The translations under genes and the position numbers were made by a program. The notes under the pieces are model-generated. The model was given only the letters and a program-made list of their open reading frames with translations, was not told the origin of the DNA and ran no database searches. Of a DNA stretch of 64,000 nt, positions 27,498 to 35,457 are shown in pieces. Source of the stretch: an uncultured delta proteobacterium (lineage in GTDB: Bacteria > Myxococcota_A > Polyangia > Polyangiales > Polyangiaceae); assembly GCA_903892415.1 (NCBI GenBank), contig CAITIQ010000288.1, positions 1 through 64,000 on the forward strand, read 5' to 3'. Within the stretch, counting starts at the first letter, position 1. The number at the start of each line of letters is the position of its first letter.

Positions 27498-28316
27498 TCA
27501 GGTCGGGCAGAGCTGGTTCCACAGCCATGTCCCGGCGGTGAGCAGCTGGGGGCACTGCCTTAGCGGCGACAACACGAGCTCATGCTCGCATCCTGCTTGC
27601 TCGAGCGCGTCGGCCAGCTCCCCGGCGCGCTTGGGGTCTTGCCTTGCTAGTTGCGTAAGGCTCCGAATCTTCTCGCTGGACCAGCTCGCTGACCACTCTC
27701 CGCCAGGCAGAAAGAGCGCAAGCAAACGCGATTGGTTCTGGCGTTCCTCGGCTGGGTCAGCCGCAGCGAGGGCCGCGTCGTCGGCCCAGGTCGAGCTTGC
27801 TCCAGGTGGTGGGGATGACTCATAGAAGGCGTCCAGCGAGGCACAGGCATAGGCCGCCATGCCTGCTCGTATGCGGCGGTCAAACCCATTAGCGAACGCC
27901 GTCGCGATGGTGAGCGCGTCATAAGGTGCATAGGCTTGCTCGTGAGCTGCGTCGGCGGCGCGGTAGGCCTGATCGAGCGCCTTGTGCAGTCGGGAGCGAT
28001 CGGCCGCCGTTGGTTCTTTCAGTTGAGCATAGTGTGCCACCTCGAGCATGGCTTGCCGCGGGCGAGCGTCCTCGGGGAAAATGTGCTCAAAAACGGGAAG
28101 CGCCCGCGCCGCAAAACACATCATGATCTGCAGACGCACGCGAGCCGCTGGAAAGTGCTTTTGTATCCAGCGGTGGCGCTCCTCGTAACTGCGGGGGGCA
28201 CCTCCAAGTCCCCAATACCCTGGGACGGGCTTCAAGAAGCGCGGCAGTTCCGGGAACGGCATTTGCCATTGTTTTCCTTCCAGAGCAGCGAAGCAGTTCA
28301 TCTGTGGACTCAACAT
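27498..28316 (-). CDS. Hypothetical protein
   Basis: About 272 residues, mostly helical and soluble, with no signal peptide or recognised domain. It has a Trp/Pro-rich N-terminal region (KPVPGYWGLGGAPRSYEERHRWIQKHF), an Ala-rich helical middle, and a Cys near each end of a late helical pair (EQAGCEHELVLSPLRQCPQLL). The start is uncertain: GTG 28322, ATG 28316, ATG 28301 and ATG 28264 are in frame, the last preceded at some distance by GGAAGG. It converges on the FGE lipoprotein gene with a 2-bp gap. Confidence 0.65.
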   Translation of the reverse strand: MLSPQMNCFAALEGKQWQMPFPELPRFLKPVPGYWGLGGAPRSYEERHRWIQKHFPAARVRLQIMMCFAARALPVFEHIFPEDARPRQAMLEVAHYAQLKEPTAADRSRLHKALDQAYRAADAAHEQAYAPYDALTIATAFANGFDRRIRAGMAAYACASLDAFYESSPPPGASSTWADDAALAAADPAEERQNQSRLLALFLPGGEWSASWSSEKIRSLTQLARQDPKRAGELADALEQAGCEHELVLSPLRQCPQLLTAGTWLWNQLCPT

Positions 28317-28394
28317 TGGCACTTGGTTTGGCCAAGCTAATGGTGTCGTCGTTGCCCATTTCGATCACGACCCCGAACGAGTAATTGCAGATTG

Positions 28395-29372
28395 ATGTCC
28401 AATCCCGCAGACCCTCCTACGTTGGTCAATCCGCCCAGCTTGGCCGAAGCGATGGGGCTCCTGCCGCTTCCACTGCGCGCGCGGCAAGCGCTGCTAGCCC
28501 TCGCTGGCGGTGAACAACTACCAAAGTCCCACTACGACCTTTCGAGTCTGGCCTTGTTACGGCCGCGGCTGGGCATCCCGCTCTGGCGTGGCAAGTTCGT
28601 GGTCCCGCGTACGGCCATTCTTACCAATCTATTCAATCATCGTCAGACGCCAACGAGCGAAGGTTGGAGCGTCAAGCGCACCCAGGTGGAGGACTTCCGA
28701 GGTCTCGCCTCCACCTACGATAGTCACAACGGCACAGACCTATGCATTCCGGTTGGCTCGCTGGTTTGCGCACCCGCCGCCGGCGTCGTCGCGCGGGTAT
28801 GGAGCGAGTTCAATCGCGGAGGGCTCAAAGTCGCTATTGACCATGGTAATGGTCTGACCACGTCGTCTGCGCATTTGGCGCGGAGCTTGGTGAAGGTGGG
28901 ACAGCCCGTGCGCGCTGGCGAGCCTTTTGCCGTCTCGGGTTACAGCGGATTGGACGGCTTTATCACCTTCCCGTGGGGCATCCCGCATATCCATTTAAAC
29001 GTTTGGTTGGATGGGCAGCCTGTTGACCCCTTTGCTCGCGAAGGGCTCGCTGAAGCTCCAATCTGGATAGGTGGGTTTCCGCGGCCGACCAAACAAGCAA
29101 CGGATAGCTTTGAACGCTCCGTCTTCAATCCAGTAGCGGTCGAGAAGGCCATCGCCGGGTGTAACCATGAGCCAACTCGGCAGGCGATTCAGGGCGTCTC
29201 TGACTTATGGGAGCGCGGTCAGTACTTGGTCGCCGAGCGCAACTATTACCCAACTCGGTTTTCGGAGTGGGTGGAGGTTTACGAAGGGCCGCATGAGCGG
29301 CGCGAGATGCTCGCGCTGCCCTTTGACCCGGCTAAGATTGATACGGTGATGTTTGCCGACCAACTAAGCTAA
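28395..29372 (+). CDS. M23-family (LytM/peptidase) metallopeptidase-like protein
   Basis: 325 residues from ATG 28395. The M23 motifs are present in order: HNGTDLCIPVG (HxxxD zinc ligands, ~118-124), a central VAIDHGNGLTTSSAHL, and HIHLNVW (HxH, ~200). These enzymes cut peptide crosslinks in peptidoglycan. No signal peptide is seen, unusual for a wall hydrolase; either it acts in the cytosol, is released by lysis, or the start is wrong. It converges with the next gene, 3 bp away. Confidence 0.8.
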   Translation: MSNPADPPTLVNPPSLAEAMGLLPLPLRARQALLALAGGEQLPKSHYDLSSLALLRPRLGIPLWRGKFVVPRTAILTNLFNHRQTPTSEGWSVKRTQVEDFRGLASTYDSHNGTDLCIPVGSLVCAPAAGVVARVWSEFNRGGLKVAIDHGNGLTTSSAHLARSLVKVGQPVRAGEPFAVSGYSGLDGFITFPWGIPHIHLNVWLDGQPVDPFAREGLAEAPIWIGGFPRPTKQATDSFERSVFNPVAVEKAIAGCNHEPTRQAIQGVSDLWERGQYLVAERNYYPTRFSEWVEVYEGPHERREMLALPFDPAKIDTVMFADQLS

Positions 29373-29375
29373 CGA

Positions 29376-29915
29376 CTACTTGCAGACGATCACGGCGTTG
29401 TCCAAGCGGTAGCCTTCATAGCTGCCACGCGTCCCAGGGGCGCCGCCGAGCTTGACCGAGCGCAAGGTACCCGTCGCCGTTAGCTTTCCTTTGCAGGCAA
29501 TGGCCTTGTCGGTGAGCACGACCACCTGGCGCCCCTCGGTGTCGATATAGTCTTGCACCTGCTTGGACCCTGGCATCGTCGCCATCGGGTGCTCCATGAC
29601 CATCTTGGCCTTCTCGCCGCTCAGCTCGACCTGCTGGTCTGCACAGGCGTCCCAGCTCTTACCGAGTTTGCACAGACCGGCCGTTGCGCTTGGGGTTGCT
29701 GCTTCGGCGGCGGTTGCTGTGGTTGTTGCGGCAGCTGTAGCGGAGGCGAGGGTTGAGGTTGATTGCGCTGTAGCGGCGGCGGTTGGGCTCGCCGTCTGCT
29801 CAGGCGCTGCGGTCTTCGCGCTCGGCGGTGACTCGCCCGCGGGCGTCGAGGAGCTACAGCCAAGGGCAGCGACGAGCATTGTCGCTGCGAGCTTCTTAAC
29901 CAAACCATGCTTCAT
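29376..29915 (-). CDS. Lipoprotein with Ala/Thr-rich linker and OB-like C-terminal domain
   Basis: 179 residues from ATG 29915 (AAGGA 7 nt upstream). The lipobox AALGC lies near residue 20, then a long low-complexity Ala/Thr/Ser/Pro linker (~25-80). The C-terminal ~95 residues (CKLGKSWDACADQQVELSGEKAKM...DYIDTEGRQVVVLTDKAIACKGKLTATGTLRSV) look like a small OB fold related to bacterial tRNA_anti-like/DUF4920 domains. The function is unknown. Confidence 0.78.
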   Translation of the reverse strand: MKHGLVKKLAATMLVAALGCSSSTPAGESPPSAKTAAPEQTASPTAAATAQSTSTLASATAAATTTATAAEAATPSATAGLCKLGKSWDACADQQVELSGEKAKMVMEHPMATMPGSKQVQDYIDTEGRQVVVLTDKAIACKGKLTATGTLRSVKLGGAPGTRGSYEGYRLDNAVIVCK

Positions 29916-30014
29916 AGCTGAATCCTTATCGGGCGAGAGTTGCGGCCAAGCTATCACCGCTGCGAAAGACTGCGCCATTGCGCTGAAGATGGAGCGATCC
30001 CGAGGGCGAGTCCT

Positions 30015-31499
30015 TCAGTTTGCTTCTCGCTGCCAGCCGTAGAGCCACGCGCGGTTGCTCCCAAAGTTCCCGGCGTAGGTCTCGACCATGCCGCAATCAA
30101 CGGCCACGTAAGCGCGATCATTCGTTACGAGGACGTCGGCCGATACGTTGCTCGTGGGAGTATCCTGGCCCTGAAGTCCAGTATGGCAGCTATCGGGTAA
30201 GAGCTGGCGCAAGGACCAAACCAGGTGTCCCTGGGCGTCCAGCTCGAGCAGCTCCAGGTCGACAGCGACGCCCGTCGCGGTCGGCTCTGTGTCGGGTGGT
30301 AGCTCCGGCGGCTCGGCGTGGCGCCACAGCGTAGCGATCGCGGTGCCACCTCCAGGCACTCGAGCTACGTCGAGCAGCTCTTGGAACCTGCGCGGGGCCT
30401 CCCCATCGAACAAGCGTACCCAACTGGTCTTGGGCTCCGGCCCCATGATCAGCTGCGCAACGCCGAAGCCAAAGCCGCGAGGAAGAGGCCCCGTGCCAAA
30501 GTCGGGGGGGCCGCTGCTCGGCAACATCTCGAAGCCCAGGACCACCTTTCCGTCGTGCGCCGCTGCGTGGTCTACGCGGGCTTTGTAGGGTACCCGTTGG
30601 CTCGCAGTCTGCGCGCCTTCTCGCGACCAGCTCGAGATCTCGACGTGCGAACCGGTCGTCGAAGATACATACGTAAAACCGCCGCCACCATCGGCGCGCA
30701 GCCGTCCGGGGCCGGTGTTCGTGGCCCATTTTGCTAAACCATCATTGTCGAGACCCGCCAGCAAGAAGCCTTGGAGGCGCTCGAGATCGTCTGCCTTTGC
30801 TGAGTCACTCAGGTCTTCATTGCCACCGCCGAAGCCAGCGAGGACGGTCGTCTCACCAACCGCCAATACTTCGCGCATTGCCGAGGGAAGCGAGCGCACG
30901 AACAACGGTTTTGCTTTGCTATTTAAACGGGCGACAAACGCGCCGCGGTATCCAGTGCTATCCGAGAAGTCTTTGCGCTTTGGGACTCGGGTGCGACCGA
31001 TTTGAAGTTCGTTGAAGGTGCCAATGAGCGCCAGCTCTCCCGTCGCGGATGAAGCGGCGTCAGCGAGTGCCCATTGGCCCGTTGCAAAGACCTCGGAGAG
31101 CTCGACCGTACCCGTGGCAGAAATACGCCGCAGCCTTCCGGAACTCTCGATGAACCAAACGCTGCCTTCTGGGCCTGGCTCGATGAAGGTGGGTTGCGCC
31201 TGTGCGGCGGTCTCGATGGTGAAGCGCAGTGTGGGCGCCGCCCTTTGTGCAACCCCTGCATCGAGAGCCAGGTCGTCGGCGTCTGTTGGCGGCGGCACAT
31301 TCGTGTTCGATGGCGCGGCCGCGCTGGTCGCGGCGGATGGTAGGTCCGCGCTGGTCGCGGCTCGTGCAAGCACCCGCGCGGGCGGTCGGTCTTGTAGTGC
31401 GGAGCAGCCAATGCTCGCGATGAGGCTGAAAGCCGAAATTAGCGCGCTCCAGCGATTGGCGTGCTTCCGCGGTCGCTCGGGGCGCGCAAGGCAGTTCAC
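30015..31499 (-). CDS. Lipoprotein, predicted beta-propeller-like
   Basis: 494 residues from GTG 31499. The signal (ALISAFSLIASIGC) has a lipobox cysteine near 32. An Ala/Pro-rich linker leads to repeated beta-rich blades such as WFIESSGRLRRIS, GELALIGTFNELQIG and GAFVARLNSKAKPLFVRSL, the pattern of uncharacterised myxobacterial propeller lipoproteins. It starts 31 bp after the ECF sigma/zinc-finger gene and is probably in its operon. No strong ribosome binding site. Confidence 0.75.
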   Translation of the reverse strand: MNCLARPERPRKHANRWSALISAFSLIASIGCSALQDRPPARVLARAATSADLPSAATSAAAPSNTNVPPPTDADDLALDAGVAQRAAPTLRFTIETAAQAQPTFIEPGPEGSVWFIESSGRLRRISATGTVELSEVFATGQWALADAASSATGELALIGTFNELQIGRTRVPKRKDFSDSTGYRGAFVARLNSKAKPLFVRSLPSAMREVLAVGETTVLAGFGGGNEDLSDSAKADDLERLQGFLLAGLDNDGLAKWATNTGPGRLRADGGGGFTYVSSTTGSHVEISSWSREGAQTASQRVPYKARVDHAAAHDGKVVLGFEMLPSSGPPDFGTGPLPRGFGFGVAQLIMGPEPKTSWVRLFDGEAPRRFQELLDVARVPGGGTAIATLWRHAEPPELPPDTEPTATGVAVDLELLELDAQGHLVWSLRQLLPDSCHTGLQGQDTPTSNVSADVLVTNDRAYVAVDCGMVETYAGNFGSNRAWLYGWQREAN

Positions 31500-31530
31500 G
31501 CCACGATCAGAGGCGCCCGCCGAGCTACCG

Positions 31531-32184
31531 TCAACCTTCCTGGCGACTCTCTAGGCATAACCGAAGGACACGCGCCTTTGCGGACTCGTCCAAGGTTGGT
31601 AATGGCTGCCCGCGTAGCTCTTGAATGATGCGGCCAAAGCGCGCTCCGAAGGCCTCGCAGGTGGAGCAGCCCTGTACGTGCTCCGCCAGCTGCGAGAGCT
31701 CCGCCTCGGCAAGCTCACCGTCAAGGTAGGCCGAGAGCCGTGCGAGCACCTCACCACAGGTAAAATTTCCAACGCGTCGATTGAGGTTCATCGCGGCAAG
31801 GCTCCTATCAATTTGAGTCGCGCTCGATCCCCAGCCCGCGGCGGTTCCAAGGGCCTCGAGGTCATCGAGGTCCTTGGGCTCTTCACGTTGATGGCGTCGG
31901 AGCCTGAAGGCCGTATTGCGAGCAATGGTGTAAAGCCAGCCGCGTACGCTGCCTTCCCCGCGATAGCCGTGCGCCGAGCGAAACACTGCTAGGAAGGTCT
32001 CCTGCAGTGCATCCTCTGCCGCGCTATCGGAGAGAAACGTTCGCAGATAGCGCAATAGCGCAGGCCCGTGACGGTTCAGCAACTTCTCGAGCCCGTGCGA
32101 GTTGGGGATCGCAACCTCGGCGAGCGCCTGGCGATCCCCAGCGTCTGAATCCATCTCATTCATTGCTTTGTCGCTTTGCACCAT
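31531..32184 (-). CDS. ECF sigma factor region 2 merged in frame with anti-sigma zinc finger; region 4 missing
   Basis: 217 residues. Residues ~35-100 are sigma-70 region 2 (LLRYLRTFLSDSAAEDALQETFLAVF, RGWLYTIARNTAFRLRR). The sequence then goes through a short AAGWGSS linker to M132, from where it is a zf-HC2 anti-sigma finger: C143 and H169-x3-C173-x2-C176. The ~55-residue region 4, which reads the -35 element, is absent. An AGGAG lies 10 nt before ATG 31791 (M132), so the finger probably once was, or still is, a separate gene. Likely product of an in-frame deletion; a natural fusion is the alternative. It precedes a lipoprotein gene. Confidence 0.75.
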   Translation of the reverse strand: MVQSDKAMNEMDSDAGDRQALAEVAIPNSHGLEKLLNRHGPALLRYLRTFLSDSAAEDALQETFLAVFRSAHGYRGEGSVRGWLYTIARNTAFRLRRHQREEPKDLDDLEALGTAAGWGSSATQIDRSLAAMNLNRRVGNFTCGEVLARLSAYLDGELAEAELSQLAEHVQGCSTCEAFGARFGRIIQELRGQPLPTLDESAKARVLRLCLESRQEG

Positions 32185-32202
32185 CTGTGCCGGAGTGCTG
32201 CG

Positions 32203-32412
32203 CTAGCGCGTGCGGACCCGACAGGTGCTGATGCCAAACAGCGTATAAAGCGGACAGCTCCCGAGCACGCCCGTCGCTAGCGGTACCAAGCCGAACCAAG
32301 CCCAGGGCGTCTGCGGGCCAACGAAGGCGAGCGAGATGACCGCAAGGCCAATCACAACGCGCAGCATGCGCTCGACGACGTGCTCATTATTCGGGAAAAT
32401 ACGCTCCAGCAT
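32203..32412 (-). CDS. DUF2892-type small inner-membrane protein
   Basis: 69 residues from ATG 32412, with GGAGG 7 nt upstream. It opens with MLERIFPNNEHVVERMLRVV and has two hydrophobic helices (~18-35 and ~40-58), then CPLYTLFGISTCRVRTR. This matches the DUF2892 (YgaP transmembrane-like) family, including the conserved CPLY-G-STC ending. It lies 18 bp upstream of the ECF gene on the same strand. The longer open frame upstream is not used. Confidence 0.85.
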   Translation of the reverse strand: MLERIFPNNEHVVERMLRVVIGLAVISLAFVGPQTPWAWFGLVPLATGVLGSCPLYTLFGISTCRVRTR

Positions 32413-32564
32413 GGTCTCAGCCTCCAGACCCTCCGTGTTGGGTCTGCAGCTAAGAGTCACCCGATGAACAAAGGATTCTCGCGAGCCGAATAAATCCCCC
32501 GAAGTCGTCGCTCCGCAGGTGTACGCGCGCGTCTTGCATCTGGGACGCAAGCTCTGCGTGCCAC

Positions 32565-33272
32565 TCAGTTGCTGCAGGCCTGCGGGCAGCTCGCGCCAGC
32601 GCAATCGATCACAGCTTGCAGCTCATCAATGCCTTGCTCATGCGTGTTGTAACAGCCGTTTTGGCACTCGAGATCGGCGTCAGGGCAGTCATTGAGACAA
32701 TTCCAAAGTCCGAAGCACGCCGGCTCGGCGAGGCAGGTATTCATGATGCCTTCGCACTGTTGATAGAGGCACTCTTCACATGGGCCAGCCTGTTCCCCGC
32801 CGTTCGGGCAGCTCGCGGCGCAAGGGCCGCCACTGCAGCTGGCGACTAACAACGCGGCTGACGCTCCAGCCTCATAAGCGATAAGGCATTGTTGGTTACA
32901 GGCTTGGTCGCCGTTGCAATCCTCTGCGCAGGGAAATAAGGCCAGGCAATCGGGGTTGGCGACGCAGTTGCACCAATCAACGGGGCACTCCACGGCAACG
33001 CAGGCAGTGCACTCGGTGCCGAAGTCGTTGCAGATGGTTTGGCTCGAGCTCGTGCTGCCGCCGTCCCCAACGCTGCCGCCGTCCCCCGCGCTGCCGGCGA
33101 CGTTCGAACCTCCGCTGCTGGTGGTGGTAGCCGAGATTGAGCTGGAGCCGCCGTCCGCCGTGGGGGCACCTCCGGAATTGGAGGTGCTATCCGAACCACC
33201 GGTTTGTCGCTCGACATTGCTGGAACAGCCCAAAGCCAACGACAGCAGGAACCAGGAGTAGGTGGACTTCAC
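32565..33272 (-). CDS. Cys-rich lipoprotein
   Basis: 235 residues from GTG 33272. Signal with lipobox LALGC near residue 16, a Ser/Gly/Thr linker (~20-75), then four to five Cys-rich segments (CTACVAVECPVDWCNC, CLALFPCAEDCNGDQACNQQC, CEECLYQQCEGIMNTC, CFGLWNCLNDCPDADLECQNGC). This recurring pattern is common in myxobacterial outer-surface lipoproteins of unknown role. GTG 33305 is an upstream alternative with a less signal-like start. Confidence 0.78.
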   Translation of the reverse strand: MKSTYSWFLLSLALGCSSNVERQTGGSDSTSNSGGAPTADGGSSSISATTTSSGGSNVAGSAGDGGSVGDGGSTSSSQTICNDFGTECTACVAVECPVDWCNCVANPDCLALFPCAEDCNGDQACNQQCLIAYEAGASAALLVASCSGGPCAASCPNGGEQAGPCEECLYQQCEGIMNTCLAEPACFGLWNCLNDCPDADLECQNGCYNTHEQGIDELQAVIDCAGASCPQACSN

Positions 33273-33415
33273 CAGTGGATTGTCCGCCCTCCTCTGCGAA
33301 CACACAAGACGCAGCGGTTCTGCGCTGCTCGCTCGAGGTCGGGAAGGGGTAGCAGTCGCCAGGCGTATCGAGGGAGCCCGGCGAGCGCAGCTCCTGGGCG
33401 GGAGGAAAAAGCTCG

Positions 33416-33805
33416 ATGATTTCGAAGATTCGTAGCGGGGTTGCGATGGCTTCCATGTTGACGTTGGCGGTTGCGCTCCCCGCGCTCGCTGGAAACGTTA
33501 CCGAGACCAAGGCGGAGTGCAGCAACGCTCGCGCCATTCTGCTGGGCGGCACGGGGGACAACGCGCAGGCCGAGCGAATCCGCAACTTCGCCTCGGCGAG
33601 CAGGCTTCCCATCGAGGTAACGGTGGTCTCTTGGGAGTTGGCCCACCCCGGTAAAGCCGGCACCACCGAGGCGGTGGGAGTTCGCTGCAAGAGCGGCAGT
33701 GATTGCAATTCGTTCGCGAAGGCCTTCGCGGCGAAGAACCCGGATAGCTCGCCGCTCGTCTTCTGCGGCGAGACGGTCATGCTCAAGAACGAGCGGGATC
33801 GCTGA
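33416..33805 (+). CDS. Small secreted protein
   Basis: 129 residues with a clear signal peptide (~1-25, ASMLTLAVALPALAG). The mature part carries four cysteines (AECSN, VRCKSGSDCN, VFCGE). GGAGG stands 10 nt before the ATG. The family is not recognised; it is likely periplasmic and disulfide-bonded. Confidence 0.72.
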   Translation: MISKIRSGVAMASMLTLAVALPALAGNVTETKAECSNARAILLGGTGDNAQAERIRNFASASRLPIEVTVVSWELAHPGKAGTTEAVGVRCKSGSDCNSFAKAFAAKNPDSSPLVFCGETVMLKNERDR

Positions 33806-33879
33806 GCCGCGACCCGGCCCGCCGATCATTGCGCGGCCATGGCTTTACGTAGCGCAAACCATCGTTATGGTGTCGGCCC

Positions 33880-34395
33880 GTGGGCTACCTGGCGTTGCTG
33901 TTCATCGTTTTGCCGCTCTTGGATCTGTGGCTGCTGCTGGTGATCGGTGATGTGCTCGGCTTTTGGCCCACGGTAGCGCTGACCATCGCGGTGGCATTGC
34001 TTGGTGGCTACTTAGGCAAACGGGAGGGCCTGCGGGTGCTCTCGCAGTGGAAGCGGGCGCTCGGTGAACTGAGCATGCCCGAGGACGGCCTGGTGTCAGG
34101 AGCGTTGGTGCTGGTGGGCGCCGTGCTCCTGGCAACGCCGGGGGTGATGACGGACGTGCTTGGTCTCTTGTGTCTGTTTCCGCCGAGTCGCCGGCTGATC
34201 GCTCGAGGCGTTTCTGCCTACGTGGCGACGCGGTTCGCGCGGGCGGCGGAGCAAGGCCGAGTGCAGGTCAACGTGGTCAGCTTCGACGGCGTAGGGCGAG
34301 CCAGCGACGTCAGCCACTTTGACGCTGATGACGCCGAAATTGTCGAGATGCCGTTGCTCAACGCCGGCAAGGTCAACGGCTCACGAGAAGAATGA
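33880..34395 (+). CDS. fxsA: FxsA-family membrane protein
   Basis: 171 residues from GTG 33880. Hydrophobic helices at ~3-24, 28-45 and 70-100, with the family's ALTIAVALLGGYLGKREG and LVGAVLLATPGVMTDVLGLL-type segments (TPGxxTDxxG). FxsA suppresses F-plasmid exclusion of phage T7 in E. coli; its general role is unclear. The C-terminal cytoplasmic tail is acidic. The 3' end overlaps the converging gene by 23 bp. Confidence 0.87.
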   Translation: MGYLALLFIVLPLLDLWLLLVIGDVLGFWPTVALTIAVALLGGYLGKREGLRVLSQWKRALGELSMPEDGLVSGALVLVGAVLLATPGVMTDVLGLLCLFPPSRRLIARGVSAYVATRFARAAEQGRVQVNVVSFDGVGRASDVSHFDADDAEIVEMPLLNAGKVNGSREE

Positions 34396-35434
34396 AGTAG
34401 GCGATCACCGCCACGGCGACGAGCAGCAAGATCCAGCTCTGATTTGACGAGTCCGGCGCTTCGCTGGTGGCGTTGTCGCTCACTTCGTGGTCGCGTGCGT
34501 CACTCCGACGTTGTTGTTGCTCCGCGAGCTTGCCCTTCGGTTTCCGCTTGTTCGTCTGCTTCTTCTTCTGCCGTGGCGGAGCCGAGGGCTTGCAAAATTC
34601 GTTCGGCGCCCCAACGTCGAGCGCGCGTTCAAAGGCGCCAGCAACCTTGCTCGGGTCCCCGTAGAACCGCACGGCGTGCGCCCAGGCCAATCGCAGCGGG
34701 ACTGACGTGCGCTCGCGACTCTGCGCAAGGTACTCGAGCAGGGCTTCGATCTGCTCGCGGCGACAGAGCTCGATCGCCACGGCGAGCATTTCGCGCTCCT
34801 TTGCGTTTGCCCCTTCGTGCAAAGCGCGCAGCTCGACTACCAACGCCTGCTCGCTAGCGTGGTCGTTCGACTCGAGTTGGGTGGCCAAGAGCCCGAGAAA
34901 AACGACCCTTAGCGAGGCTAGCTCGGAGGTAGGTTGGTCGCGGCGCGCGAGCAGCGTGAGCAGCTCGGCTTGGGCGCCATTGAGGCTCGCGGTTGCTTCA
35001 GGCTCCGCGTGCGCGGGCTCAGCGTGTGTGGGCTCAGTGTGTTCGGGCTCAGTGTGTTCGGGCTCAGCGTGCTCGGGCTCAGCGTGCTCGGGCTCAACGT
35101 GGGCGGATATTGCTTGTGCGAGCTGCGCGCTGAGCTGCGCCAAGTTCTCTCGGTCCCAGCTGCTCGTCGGCACCTCCAACTGCCCTGCCGGTAAGTCGAC
35201 GGAGGTGATGCGTACGACGTCACGAAGCCCCTGCTGCTCGAGCGTGAAGCCCACCGGCGCGGCGAGCTCGCTCAGCTCGGCGAGCAGGCTCGGCTTCCAA
35301 AAGCCGCGCAACCGCGCGCCATCAGCTACCAGCAGCGTCTCTCCCTGCAGTGCGCCTAACAAACGAACGCAAAGCTCCTCTCCGGGGTGGGAGAGGAGCT
35401 TTTGCACCTCGTCTGGAGCTTTGCCGAGAGACAC
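34373..35434 (-). CDS. Tail-anchored protein with 5-residue Glu/Pro/His repeats
   Basis: 353 residues from GTG 35434. Residues ~1-105 form an alpha/beta region of unknown family; ~110-145 are seven tandem units of the EPEHA/T type; ~150-265 are helical, weakly TPR-like; ~285-325 are strongly basic (KKKQTNKRKPKGK); the last 20 residues are a hydrophobic anchor (SWILLLVAVAVIAYFILLVSR, less one). It starts 24 bp after the tex stop and is probably co-transcribed with tex. Confidence 0.72.
   Translation of the reverse strand: MSLGKAPDEVQKLLSHPGEELCVRLLGALQGETLLVADGARLRGFWKPSLLAELSELAAPVGFTLEQQGLRDVVRITSVDLPAGQLEVPTSSWDRENLAQLSAQLAQAISAHVEPEHAEPEHAEPEHTEPEHTEPTHAEPAHAEPEATASLNGAQAELLTLLARRDQPTSELASLRVVFLGLLATQLESNDHASEQALVVELRALHEGANAKEREMLAVAIELCRREQIEALLEYLAQSRERTSVPLRLAWAHAVRFYGDPSKVAGAFERALDVGAPNEFCKPSAPPRQKKKQTNKRKPKGKLAEQQQRRSDARDHEVSDNATSEAPDSSNQSWILLLVAVAVIAYFILLVSR
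35001..35105 (-). repeat. Seven tandem 15-bp coding repeats
   Basis: Seven consecutive 15-bp units (ggctcagcgtgctcg type on the + strand) encode the Glu/Pro/His repeats of the tail-anchored protein. Neighbouring units are identical or differ at one to four positions, so the copy number may vary between strains by slippage. Confidence 0.9.
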
Positions 35435-35457
35435 CGCGCGAGTGTCCTCGACCGTGA

